Assembly: GCA_020047725.1 (NCBI GenBank) | Contig: JAIFNM010000147.1 | Coordinates: 1 to 13,227 of the forward strand | Direction: 5' to 3' | Length of the DNA: 13,227 nt | Source of the DNA: Betaproteobacteria bacterium | Lineage (GTDB): Bacteria > Pseudomonadota > Gammaproteobacteria > Burkholderiales > Rhodocyclaceae | Shown: piece after piece, positions 1 to 6,527 of the stretch | Numbering within the stretch: the first letter of the stretch is position 1 | Layout: the number at the start of each line of letters is the position of its first letter | Notes under the pieces: generated by a model | Told to the model about the DNA's origin: nothing | What the model saw: the letters and a program-made list of their open reading frames with translations, nothing else | The model's database searches: none | Made by a program: the position numbers and the translations under genes

Positions 1-88
1 ACACCTGATGCATTGCCGCATTCTTGGTGCGCGTCAACCACGAAAATCGGATAGCCAGTGTTTCAAGGGCCTCGCTATTGACCAGTGC

Positions 89-853
89 TTAGCGGCATGC
101 CGCATCGATCAGTTGCCGGGCGATGCTTACCGGGTCCGGTAGCAACGGTAGTGCGCTGCGCGGGAACCAGCCTGCCTCTTCAATTTCCGACGGTTCAGGG
201 GTGATCGTCCCTCCGGCGTAGTCGGCAAAGAAGGCGATCATCAGGGAATCCGGGAATGGCCACGGCTGGCTTTTGAAATAGCGAAGATTGGTGATTTCCA
301 CCCCAACTTCTTCGCGCACTTCGCGGGTGGCGCACTGCTCCAGAGTCTCGCCGGCTTCAACAAATCCGGCCAGGGCGCTGAAAACGCCAGGCTTGAAATG
401 AGGGCTGCGGGCCAGTAGAAGTTCGTCGCCACGGCTGATCAGCACCATGACGACCGGTGAAATTCTCGGGTAGGCAAGAAGGCCGCAGGACGGGCACGCC
501 ATGACATATTCGTCGGGTTTCATCGCCGTTGTTGTGCTGCATCGGCCGCAATAGCGGTGGTTCTTCTGCCAGTCCATCAGCTGGGTTGCGCGTGCGGCCA
601 GCAGAAATGCTTCCGTACCGGCCAGACTGAATAATGCCCGAACAGGCAGCAGCTCTCCCGTCAAGCTTTCGGGAAGCTTGTCGATTTCGGCGGCGTAGCA
701 CGCGTGCCCTAGCCAGTTGCCGACGAGCAGTGCCTTCGCCGTGGCGCCAAAGTCGGATGCGCATCCGAGAGGGAAGGTATTACCCCGGTCCGGGTCGGTA
801 GTTGTGAATATTTCATTTCCGCAGCGCAGAAGCCAGTAGGCCGATTCGTTCAT
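89..853 (-). CDS. nudC: NAD-capped RNA hydrolase / NADH pyrophosphatase NudC
   Basis: This is a Nudix hydrolase that cleaves NAD(H) to NMN(H) and AMP and, in characterised homologues, removes NAD caps from RNA 5' ends in the cytoplasm. The 254-residue protein is close to the E. coli length of about 257. Visible features are an N-terminal domain, a zinc ribbon with Cys102, Cys105, Cys120 and Cys123, and a complete Nudix box at about residues 163-185 (GX5EX7REVXEEXG pattern, REVREEVG core). The NudC-specific SQPWPFP motif lies at 195-201. I chose the ATG at 851-853 because AGAGGAA sits a few bases upstream of it. An upstream in-frame start near 901 would overlap the end of the preceding HAD gene and add an unrelated leader. 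The gene is last in a probable trmA-HAD-nudC operon. The family call is very secure. Its in vivo substrate (RNA cap or free dinucleotide) cannot be read from the sequence. Confidence 0.96.
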   Translation of the reverse strand: MNESAYWLLRCGNEIFTTTDPDRGNTFPLGCASDFGATAKALLVGNWLGHACYAAEIDKLPESLTGELLPVRALFSLAGTEAFLLAARATQLMDWQKNHRYCGRCSTTTAMKPDEYVMACPSCGLLAYPRISPVVMVLISRGDELLLARSPHFKPGVFSALAGFVEAGETLEQCATREVREEVGVEITNLRYFKSQPWPFPDSLMIAFFADYAGGTITPEPSEIEEAGWFPRSALPLLPDPVSIARQLIDAACR

Positions 854-884
854 GGAGATTCCTCTGCCGTGTTTGATGCCAATC

Positions 885-1502
885 TCAGAGCGGTAGCCCA
901 AGTGCGCGCAGCGCGATGCGCGTTGCTGTCGGCTCGATGAAGTGAATGCCGTGCAGGCCTAGGCGGCGCGCGGCTTCGACGTTCTCGAGTTTGTCGTCGA
1001 TGAACACTGCCTGTGCCGGCGTAATTGAGTAGCGCTGCAATAGCAGTTCGTAAATTGCCGGATCGGGTTTGACCATGCCTTCGTGACCCGAAACCAGTGT
1101 GCCGTCGAAATCCGAGAGAAAGGGGAATCGAGCGGCGGCCAGGGGATAGGTTTCAGCGGAAAAGTTGGTCAGCGCGTAGGTGTGGATTCCCTTTTTCTGC
1201 AAGGTCTGGAGCATGTCGACCGATTCTGCGATCGGTTCGCCCACGGTTTCGTGCCAGCGTTCGAAAAACGCTTCGAAGAGCGCATGACGGTGTGGATACA
1301 GCTGGCTATGGGCGGCGATTCCATCAGCAAAACTGCGGCCGGCGTCCATTTCGAGATTCCAGGCGTCGAAACCGGTTTCCTCAAAGAAATAGTCGATGCT
1401 CGCTTCGTCCGGCAGAATTTTGCGGAACAGCCAGCGGGGATTGAAGGGAATCAGTACGTTGCCAAGGTCGAAAATGACGGAGTTGATAATTGGCTTTGTC
1501 AT
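885..1502 (-). CDS. HAD-superfamily (subfamily IA, YihX-like) hydrolase
   Basis: This is a 205-residue cytoplasmic HAD-fold hydrolase, probably a phosphatase acting on a small phosphorylated metabolite. Motif I is FDLGNVL with nucleophile Asp12. Motif II is LTNFS near residues 111-115, motif III is the VKPDP lysine at 145, and motif IV is FIDDKLEN near 167-174. In motif I the position two residues after the nucleophile is Gly14 instead of the usual acid/base Asp. The FDLGNV form is shared with E. coli YihX (alpha-glucose-1-phosphate phosphatase), so this is a subclass trait and not decay. The cap insertion (residues about 18-95) is of the helical C1 type by its position. The gene lies 43 bp after trmA and 31 bp before nudC on the same strand, which suggests co-transcription. 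The Shine-Dalgarno sequence is weak (GGG only). The family is clear, but the substrate is unknown and I give no gene symbol. Confidence 0.88.
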   Translation of the reverse strand: MTKPIINSVIFDLGNVLIPFNPRWLFRKILPDEASIDYFFEETGFDAWNLEMDAGRSFADGIAAHSQLYPHRHALFEAFFERWHETVGEPIAESVDMLQTLQKKGIHTYALTNFSAETYPLAAARFPFLSDFDGTLVSGHEGMVKPDPAIYELLLQRYSITPAQAVFIDDKLENVEAARRLGLHGIHFIEPTATRIALRALGLPL

Positions 1503-1545
1503 GGAAATCTGGAGCCCTTTCTTTCAGCGATTGTGGGTTTTGAGT

Positions 1546-2634
1546 TCACCGTCGGGTCAGCAGCAGCCCGCATTCAAGGTGGTGGGTATAGGGGAATTGG
1601 TCAAATACGGCTGAGGCGGAGATGGTGTGCGTGTCTTGCAGCGCAGCGACGTTTTCCTGCAGGGTCTGCGGGTTGCAGGAGATGTACAGAATGTGTTTGA
1701 AGCTGCTCGCCAGTTCGATGGTCGGCGCATCAAGTCCACTGCGCGGCGGATCGACGAACAGGGTGGAAAACCGGTATCCAGCGAGGTCGACGTCTTTCAT
1801 CCGATTGAATTCGCGAGTGCCCGCCAATGCACCGCTGATTTCGTTGCTGGACATGCGCACCATCGTCACGTTATCGATGCCGTTGGCGGCCAGGTTGTAG
1901 TGCGCGGCCTGTACGGACGACTTGCTGACTTCGGTGGCGAGAACGCGGTCGAACGATGGCGCCAGCGCCACCGTGAAATTGCCGTTGCCGCAGTACAGTT
2001 CCAGCAGATCACCCCCGAGCCCGGCCGCTTGTTGGCAAGCCCAGCCGAGCATCTGTCGGTTGACATTGCCATTGGGTTGCGTGAACGAGCCTTCGACTTG
2101 TTGATAGCGTAATTGGCGCTGGTTCAGTTCAAATTCTTCCAGCAGCCAGTCGCGACCGATGATGATCTTTTGTTTGCGGCTGCGACCGATCAGTTGCACG
2201 TTCAGTTCGGCGGCCAAATCCTTGGCGGCCATTTCCCAGTGTTCATCGAGCAGGCGGTGGTAGATGAGGGTAATCAACAGTTCGCCGCTCAGCGTGGCCA
2301 GAAAGTTGACCTGGAACAGGCGGGCTTTCAGGGCTTCGTTGGCGGCTAGCAACTCGCGCAGGCGTGGCATTGCGGCACTGATCGATTCCGAGGCGGCGGC
2401 AAAGTGTTCGATCACGATGGGTCGTTTCGGATCGGCGGAGTCGAACATCGCGTAATCCACGCGCTCGTTCTGGTGCCACATGCGGAACTCGGCACGCAGC
2501 CGGTAATTCAGCGGTGCGGAGGGGTGAACGACCGGTTCAGGCAGGGTGAATGGCGCGAAGGTGCTTTTGAACTGGGCGACTTTCGCCGAGAGCTGCGCGG
2601 CGTAGCTGTCTGGATCGATGCTGGGCAGGGGCAT
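1546..2634 (-). CDS. trmA: tRNA (uracil-5-)-methyltransferase TrmA
   Basis: The enzyme uses S-adenosylmethionine to methylate U54 of tRNA to ribothymidine in the T-loop. In E. coli the family member also acts on tmRNA. The predicted 362 residues match the E. coli length of 366 along the whole protein. The N-terminal part carries the RAEFRMWH stretch (47-54). The SAM-binding Rossmann core has LLELYCGNGNF (210-220). The catalytic region has FVDPPRSG (293-300), the nucleophile Cys320 in ISCNP, and the general-base Glu354 in HHLECG. I start at the ATG at 2632-2634, since MPLPSIDPDSYAAQL aligns with the usual TrmA N-terminus. A start at 2691 would add 19 atypical residues. No good Shine-Dalgarno sequence is visible before either start, so the start is the least certain part. 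It is the first gene of the probable trmA-HAD-nudC operon, 125 bp after the regulator gene. Confidence 0.95.
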   Translation of the reverse strand: MPLPSIDPDSYAAQLSAKVAQFKSTFAPFTLPEPVVHPSAPLNYRLRAEFRMWHQNERVDYAMFDSADPKRPIVIEHFAAASESISAAMPRLRELLAANEALKARLFQVNFLATLSGELLITLIYHRLLDEHWEMAAKDLAAELNVQLIGRSRKQKIIIGRDWLLEEFELNQRQLRYQQVEGSFTQPNGNVNRQMLGWACQQAAGLGGDLLELYCGNGNFTVALAPSFDRVLATEVSKSSVQAAHYNLAANGIDNVTMVRMSSNEISGALAGTREFNRMKDVDLAGYRFSTLFVDPPRSGLDAPTIELASSFKHILYISCNPQTLQENVAALQDTHTISASAVFDQFPYTHHLECGLLLTRR

Positions 2635-2670
2635 AGGGCGTGGAGGTTGGTGTCGGAAAGAACGGTACTT

Positions 2671-2700
2671 AAAAGCGGCACTTCTGTTCAAGAAGCGTGC
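2671..2700 (-). terminator. Possible weak terminator after the regulator gene
   Basis: Read on the minus strand, GCAC-gc-TTCT can pair with AGAAGTGC around the loop TGAAC, with a two-base bulge. CGC and four T residues follow. It lies between the end of the sigma-54 activator gene and the start of trmA, where a terminator would make sense. The stem is short and bulged and the U-tract is only four bases, so this may not terminate efficiently. Confidence 0.35.
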
Positions 2701-2759
2701 ATTTTACGCCGGCCGTATCGCAACACGGTTTTTGGCGTCAAAACAATGGTATTGCCGCG

Positions 2760-4622
2760 TCACGCCATGTCAGCAGTGGTCATCGACATGGCCTTCATTT
2801 TTCGCCAGAGTGTGACGCGACTGATTCCCAGGCGTGAACAGACCGTTTCGGCGGGGTGCCGGGAAAGCAGATTGCGGATGATTTCCGATTCCATCTGTTT
2901 GAGCGAGCTGCTTTCGGGGATGGTGATGAAGCCGGATTCGTTTGAGGTGTGTTCCTGTTCGCCAAGGACTTCGGCGATATGTTGGGAATCAACCCGTTCA
3001 GTTTCTCCATAGGCTACGACTTCAGCCAGATTTCTCAGTTGCCGGATGTTTCCGGGCCAGGCGCACGATTTGAGAAGCTCCTTGGCCGCCGGTGTCAGAC
3101 TGGCCTGGCGGCCCGCCTGGCCAGCGAAACGACGCAGGTAATGCTCGAAAATCAGCGGAATGTCTTCTGCCCGTGCACGTAGCGGCGGGATGCGCAGGCC
3201 GACCACATGGATGCGGTAGTACAGATCCTGGCGGAAGGTCCCGACCTGCGTTTGCTGGAACAGATCACGGTTGGTCGCCGAGATGATGCGCACGTCGATC
3301 GGAATGATCTTGTCGTCGCCGATGCGCATGATTTCCCGTTCCTGGAGAACGCGCAGGAAACGGCTCTGAATCTCGGGCGCGAGTTCGCCGATTTCATCAA
3401 GAAACAGGGTGCCTTGATGGGCCAGTTCGAAAAGCCCGGGTTTGCCGCCCTTGCGGGCGCCGGTGAATGCCCCGTCGACATAGCCGAAGAGTTCGCTTTC
3501 AAGCAGGCTGGGCGGGAGGGACGCAATATTGACCGAGACAAACGGCCCTTTGCTCCGTTTGCTGTGGTTATGAATGCTCTGTGCGAAGACTTCTTTGCCG
3601 GTTCCGGTTTCGCCGTAAATCAGCAGGTTGGAATCGTGCCCGGCATAGGTCTTGGCGCGAGTTGAGAGCTCCTGCATTATGAGCGAGTCGCCGATCAGAT
3701 CCTTGAATTGGTAGCGGGCATACAGCCCCTTTTGATAAAACGAGGAGCGGATCTTGGATTCGGATGCCTGGATTCGGGTAACTTCGTGCAGCGTCAAGAC
3801 CTTGCCGTGAACCGAATGGTCGAATTCGAGGGGGATGCTGCGTGCGATGACGCTGTTGCCGTTGATCGTGGTGACTTGCTCTTTTTCCCCCGATGCGAAT
3901 ATCGCAATGGCTTGTTTGAAATCGGGTGTGCTGGCCGGGCTGATCGAGCAGATACGCCGCGCGTGCCGGTTGAAGAAACTAACCTCGTGTCCGGGTGTAA
4001 TGGCGATAACCGCTTCGTCGATATTGTCGATGATGGCCCCGAGTTGTGCGGCTTGTAGTTTTTCCCGCTTCTTGGCTTCAAGGATGCGCATGGCTTCCTG
4101 AAGCGCAGTTCGGATGGAGATTTTTCCGCTTTCGAGAAACACTGCCTCAACGCCTAGTTCGCTGGCTGTTTTGAACGCAACCCGGCAGCCGATGATGGCT
4201 TCAAATCCTTCGCTGACCAGTTGCCTGACGGTCGACTCGGTTGCCGCCTCGTCGACCTGTGGGCGAATGCTGACTTGTGCATCGAGAATCTGGAAATCGC
4301 CAGTGGCGCCGCTGAACAGATTGGCCCGGCTGACGATGCCAATCCGTTTGCAGCCTTTTCCGGTGAGCAGACTCAGGTTGCTCAACAGTTCGTTGAGCGA
4401 CATGGCAATTTCCACGACGCTGATTCCGGGAATGATCCGGGCACGCTCGGCGAGTCCGCCACGCGTGACCACTACTTCCACCTCTGGATACTGGCGTATG
4501 TGCTGATTGGCGTGGGCGTCATCCGAGGTTTCAACATGAATGCGGATGCCTAGCTCCCGGGCAACCTCCGGGGCCAGGTCGGCGATGCTTTGCATGGGGC
4601 TGAGTAGCAGGATGGGAAGCAT
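2760..4622 (-). CDS. Sigma-54-dependent activator with PrpR-type sensor domain
   Basis: This is a 620-residue bacterial enhancer-binding protein that should remodel sigma-54 RNA polymerase to open promoters. In order it shows a PrpR-type N-terminal effector-binding domain (about 1-185) and a PAS-like segment (about 188-285). The AAA+ domain follows, with Walker A GETGTGKE (337-344), the sigma-54-contacting GAFTGA loop (384-389), Walker B GTLFLDE (404-410) and the WPGNIRQLRN element (522-531). A C-terminal Fis-type helix-turn-helix lies at about 577-612. All motifs needed for ATPase activity and sigma-54 contact are intact. GAGG lies six bases before the ATG. In PrpR itself the N-terminal domain senses 2-methylcitrate, but no propionate genes lie here. 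The divergent neighbour is a TRAP/hexonate operon with a sigma-54 promoter, so I infer that this protein activates that operon in response to a sugar acid or pathway intermediate. The ligand is not known. Confidence 0.93.
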   Translation of the reverse strand: MLPILLLSPMQSIADLAPEVARELGIRIHVETSDDAHANQHIRQYPEVEVVVTRGGLAERARIIPGISVVEIAMSLNELLSNLSLLTGKGCKRIGIVSRANLFSGATGDFQILDAQVSIRPQVDEAATESTVRQLVSEGFEAIIGCRVAFKTASELGVEAVFLESGKISIRTALQEAMRILEAKKREKLQAAQLGAIIDNIDEAVIAITPGHEVSFFNRHARRICSISPASTPDFKQAIAIFASGEKEQVTTINGNSVIARSIPLEFDHSVHGKVLTLHEVTRIQASESKIRSSFYQKGLYARYQFKDLIGDSLIMQELSTRAKTYAGHDSNLLIYGETGTGKEVFAQSIHNHSKRSKGPFVSVNIASLPPSLLESELFGYVDGAFTGARKGGKPGLFELAHQGTLFLDEIGELAPEIQSRFLRVLQEREIMRIGDDKIIPIDVRIISATNRDLFQQTQVGTFRQDLYYRIHVVGLRIPPLRARAEDIPLIFEHYLRRFAGQAGRQASLTPAAKELLKSCAWPGNIRQLRNLAEVVAYGETERVDSQHIAEVLGEQEHTSNESGFITIPESSSLKQMESEIIRNLLSRHPAETVCSRLGISRVTLWRKMKAMSMTTADMA

Positions 4623-4686
4623 GTAATCCTCGCTTGAACGCGACTGAACGGGTTTACTGTAACAGAGTGTATAAGAATTGTAATTT

Positions 4687-4712
4687 CAGATGTTTCATAA
4701 ATGAAACATCTG
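4687..4712. promoter_or_regulatory. Perfect palindrome, candidate activator-binding site (UAS)
   Basis: CAGATGTTTCAT (4687-4698) and ATGAAACATCTG (4701-4712) are exact inverted repeats separated by AA. The centre is about 75 bp upstream of the predicted sigma-54 transcription start and about 78 bp from the divergent regulator's start codon. Fis-type activators bind palindromes as dimers, so this is the best candidate enhancer site for the adjacent PrpR-type protein. Its closeness to the regulator's own upstream region would also allow autoregulation. An RNA hairpin or terminator role is unlikely because no transcript is expected to cross it towards a U-tract. Confidence 0.72.
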
Positions 4713-4731
4713 AGGTTTTGTCTTCTATAAT

Positions 4732-4744
4732 AATCAATGACTTA
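4732..4744 (+). promoter_or_regulatory. Candidate IHF binding site
   Basis: AATCAATGACTTA fits the core IHF consensus WATCAANNNNTTR at every defined position. It is preceded by an A/T-rich stretch (CTATAATAA), which is typical of IHF sites. It lies between the palindromic UAS and the -24 element, where IHF would bend the DNA to bring an upstream-bound activator to sigma-54 polymerase. IHF consensus matches arise by chance fairly often in A/T-rich DNA. The position is what raises confidence. Confidence 0.55.
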
Positions 4745-4747
4745 AAG

Positions 4748-4764
4748 TTGGCATGCGGCTTGCT
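4748..4764 (+). promoter_or_regulatory. Sigma-54 (-24/-12) promoter of the TRAP/hexonate operon
   Basis: TTGGCATGCGGCTTGCT matches the sigma-54 consensus TTGGCACG-N4-TTGCW with one mismatch, T for C in the GGCAC block. The invariant GG (4750-4751) and GC (4762-4763) have the required 10-base spacing. Transcription should start near 4774-4776, giving a leader of about 90 nt before the dctP-type ATG at 4864. It is oriented towards the transporter genes and lies next to a gene for a sigma-54 activator with an intact GAFTGA loop. An in-frame ATG at 4753 falls inside this promoter and therefore cannot be the translation start. Confidence 0.82.
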
Positions 4765-4815
4765 AATCAGTCGTCAGTGAATGGTTTTTACAGAACGAAA
4801 ACAGTTTCACAAGCG

Positions 4816-4836
4816 TGGTCGGTGCTGCATCGGCCA
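4816..4836 (+). other. Leader RNA hairpin before the dctP-type gene
   Basis: TGGTCGGTG (4816-4824) pairs with CATCGGCCA (4828-4836) around a CTG loop, giving nine pairs of which two are G-U wobbles. It lies in the predicted leader, about 13 bases upstream of the Shine-Dalgarno GGGAGG at 4850-4855. There is no U-tract, so it is not a terminator. It could stabilise the message or affect translation. No riboswitch class is recognised. Confidence 0.35.
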
Positions 4837-4863
4837 GATGAATTCAACTGGGAGGATGGGAAA

Positions 4864-5865
4864 ATGCTAAAAGGAATCAGCAAGAAGTTGATGGTTTGCG
4901 CGATGGGCGCTGCGCTGTGCATGGCGGCCGGTGGTGCTTTCGCGGCGGAAGTTATCAAGATCAAGATCGCCTATGGCAATAACGTCGGTGAGCCTAACGA
5001 CAAAGCTGTGCGCGAGTGGGGCCGGCTGATGAAGGAGCGCAGCAACGGCCAGGTCGAGTTCCAGTATTTTCCGAGTTCGATGCTGGGCTCGCAAAAGGAT
5101 GTGACGGAACAGCTGACGATCGGTTCCAATGTTATCACCATCTCCGACGGTGGCTTCCTGATGGATTACGTGCCCGAGTTCGGCGTTACCTATCTGCCTT
5201 ACCTGTTCGACAGCAAGGACGAACTGTTCAAGCTGGTCGATAGCGACCTGTTCAAGGATCTTTCCAAGAAGCTCGAAACCAAAGGTCTCTACATTGTTCA
5301 CAGCAAGTGGATTTACGGTGTTCGCAACATGCTCACCACCAAGTCCGCCACCAAGCCAGAGGATCTGAAGGGACTGAAGATTCGTGTTCCGAATATTCGT
5401 CTTTCCAACGAAATGATGAACGCGATGGGCGCAACGGCGACGCCGATGCCGCTGGCTGAAGCCTACCCGGCGCTGATGCAGGGCGTGATCAACGGTGCCG
5501 AGAATCCGATTCCGGTGCTTTACGGCGGCAAGATGTTCGAAGGCGCCAAGTTCCTCCTGCTGACGCGTCACCAGATCAATCTTTCGTCCTGGATTGCCGG
5601 CACGGGCTTCATCGCCAAGTTGCCGCCGGAAGTCGTCAAAATGCTGAAGGAGACCGGGGAAGAAGCCGGTCGCTATCTCGACAAGGAAAACGAAGTCGCC
5701 GACAAGGAAGCGGTCAAGAAAATGGAAGCCTCCGGCGTCAAGGTGGTTGAGGTTGATCGCGCGGCATTCAAGACGGTCATGAAGGATTTCCCGGCGCGCT
5801 TCTTCAGCAAGGAGTTCCCGGTCGAGACCATGAACAAGGTTTATACGATCATCGGTCACAAGTAA
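4864..5865 (+). CDS. TRAP transporter periplasmic substrate-binding protein (DctP family)
   Basis: This is the periplasmic binding protein that captures an organic or sugar acid and delivers it to the membrane subunits encoded just downstream. Residues 1-27 form a clear Sec signal peptide: a lysine-rich start, a hydrophobic core, and likely cleavage after AFA before AEVIKIK. The 333-residue precursor is a normal size for the family. Conserved DctP features include Arg174 in LKIRVP, the family's carboxylate-binding arginine, and Asn213 in VINGAENP. YGVRNM lies near 151-156. The start at 4864 is set by GGGAGG eight bases upstream, by the signal peptide beginning exactly there, and by the upstream sigma-54 promoter, which excludes the ATG at 4753. 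The co-transcribed uxaB and uxaA suggest a hexonate or hexuronate ligand. The ligand itself is not readable from the sequence. Confidence 0.95.
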   Translation: MLKGISKKLMVCAMGAALCMAAGGAFAAEVIKIKIAYGNNVGEPNDKAVREWGRLMKERSNGQVEFQYFPSSMLGSQKDVTEQLTIGSNVITISDGGFLMDYVPEFGVTYLPYLFDSKDELFKLVDSDLFKDLSKKLETKGLYIVHSKWIYGVRNMLTTKSATKPEDLKGLKIRVPNIRLSNEMMNAMGATATPMPLAEAYPALMQGVINGAENPIPVLYGGKMFEGAKFLLLTRHQINLSSWIAGTGFIAKLPPEVVKMLKETGEEAGRYLDKENEVADKEAVKKMEASGVKVVEVDRAAFKTVMKDFPARFFSKEFPVETMNKVYTIIGHK

Positions 5866-5876
5866 GCTGCTTTTGG

Positions 5877-5904
5877 CGCGCCTGCCCGGATTCGGGGAGG
5901 CGCG
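5877..5904 (+). other. Intercistronic GC-rich hairpin between dctP- and dctQ-type genes
   Basis: CGCGCCT (5877-5883) and CCCG (5885-5888) pair with CGGG (5893-5896) and AGGCGCG (5898-5904). There is one G/G mismatch and a GATT loop, so 11 pairs in all. The sequence after it (TTGATTT) is only moderately U-rich. It lies 11 bases after the binding-protein stop in an unusually long 146-bp gap. A partial terminator or an RNase-blocking 3' stem would leave more binding-protein mRNA than membrane-subunit mRNA, which is a common arrangement in binding-protein-dependent transporters. This role is inferred. Confidence 0.5.
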
Positions 5905-6011
5905 TTGATTTCGCGCGCTACTTTGTGTTTTCCGCTCTGCATTTCGGTCGGGTGCTGCGCTGGGTTGGCAGAACCGACGGGCGCTTGCGCCGATAATCGG
6001 GAATTCAGTTT

Positions 6012-6527
6012 ATGTCCATATTGAGAAAGTTCTACGACCTGATCAGGAAGCTCGACAACTTCCTGGGAATGGCCGCCATGGCCTTCATCATCCTGCTCGC
6101 GTGCGCGAATGTGTTCATGCGCTACGTTGTCGGCAAGCCTTGGGGCTGGGTCGAGGAAGTTACGGTTTTTACCTTTGTCTGGCTCACGATGCTTGGCGCC
6201 TCGGCGGTGATCCACGTTGAAGGACATTGCAGTATCGATGTGCTGGTCACACGCATGTCGCCAAAGTACCAGCGGGTTTTCAGCATCATTGGTGATCTGA
6301 TTGTGCTGGCCACGCTTTGCCTGCTCATCGGCTTCGGTATCGTCCTGACCATCAAGGGGCATACAAAGCTCACGCCGATTCTGGGCATTCCCTACAGCTA
6401 CATCGATGCCTCCATCCCCGTTTGTTGCTCGTTCATGCTCATGTACTACGGGCGAATGTTCTGGAACAGCCTTAGAGGCAAGAAAAACACTACTGATCTG
6501 GATGATCAAGAGGAGTCTGCGCAATGA
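6012..6527 (+). CDS. TRAP transporter small membrane subunit (DctQ family)
   Basis: This is the 171-residue small integral membrane component that pairs with the large permease in Na+-coupled TRAP uptake. Four hydrophobic segments are visible at about 18-40, 47-68, 88-113 and 126-149, as expected for DctQ. The family-typical sequence after the first helix (NVFMRYVVGKPWGWVEE, 33-49) is present, including the conserved Arg, Trp and paired Glu. The C-terminus is hydrophilic and charged. The start has a poor ribosome-binding site (GGGA about ten bases upstream), and a long structured gap precedes it. The last four bases overlap the start of the large permease gene (ATGA overlap), consistent with translational coupling of the two subunits. 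Family assignment is firm. Substrate is set by the binding protein. Confidence 0.93.
   Translation: MSILRKFYDLIRKLDNFLGMAAMAFIILLACANVFMRYVVGKPWGWVEEVTVFTFVWLTMLGASAVIHVEGHCSIDVLVTRMSPKYQRVFSIIGDLIVLATLCLLIGFGIVLTIKGHTKLTPILGIPYSYIDASIPVCCSFMLMYYGRMFWNSLRGKKNTTDLDDQEESAQ

Noticed and set aside
1..88. Possible end or start of a gene at the left edge
   Set aside because: The 88 bases are too short. No motif, convincing ribosome-binding site or terminator was visible on either strand.
2736..2741. TTGACG on the minus strand as a -35 box for trmA
   Set aside because: No acceptable -10 hexamer lies 16-18 bases downstream, so I could not support a promoter call.
4867..5859. A 330-codon open frame antisense to the whole binding-protein gene
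   Set aside because: The sense strand has a signal peptide, family motifs and a proper ribosome-binding site. The antisense product is low-complexity, His/Arg/Leu-rich, and typical of a shadow frame in GC-rich DNA.
5856..6524. A 222-codon open frame antisense to the dctQ-type gene and its upstream gap
   Set aside because: The composition is that of a complement shadow (many Asp, Glu, His and Gln opposite a membrane protein), with no recognisable motif. The sense gene is a clear DctQ.
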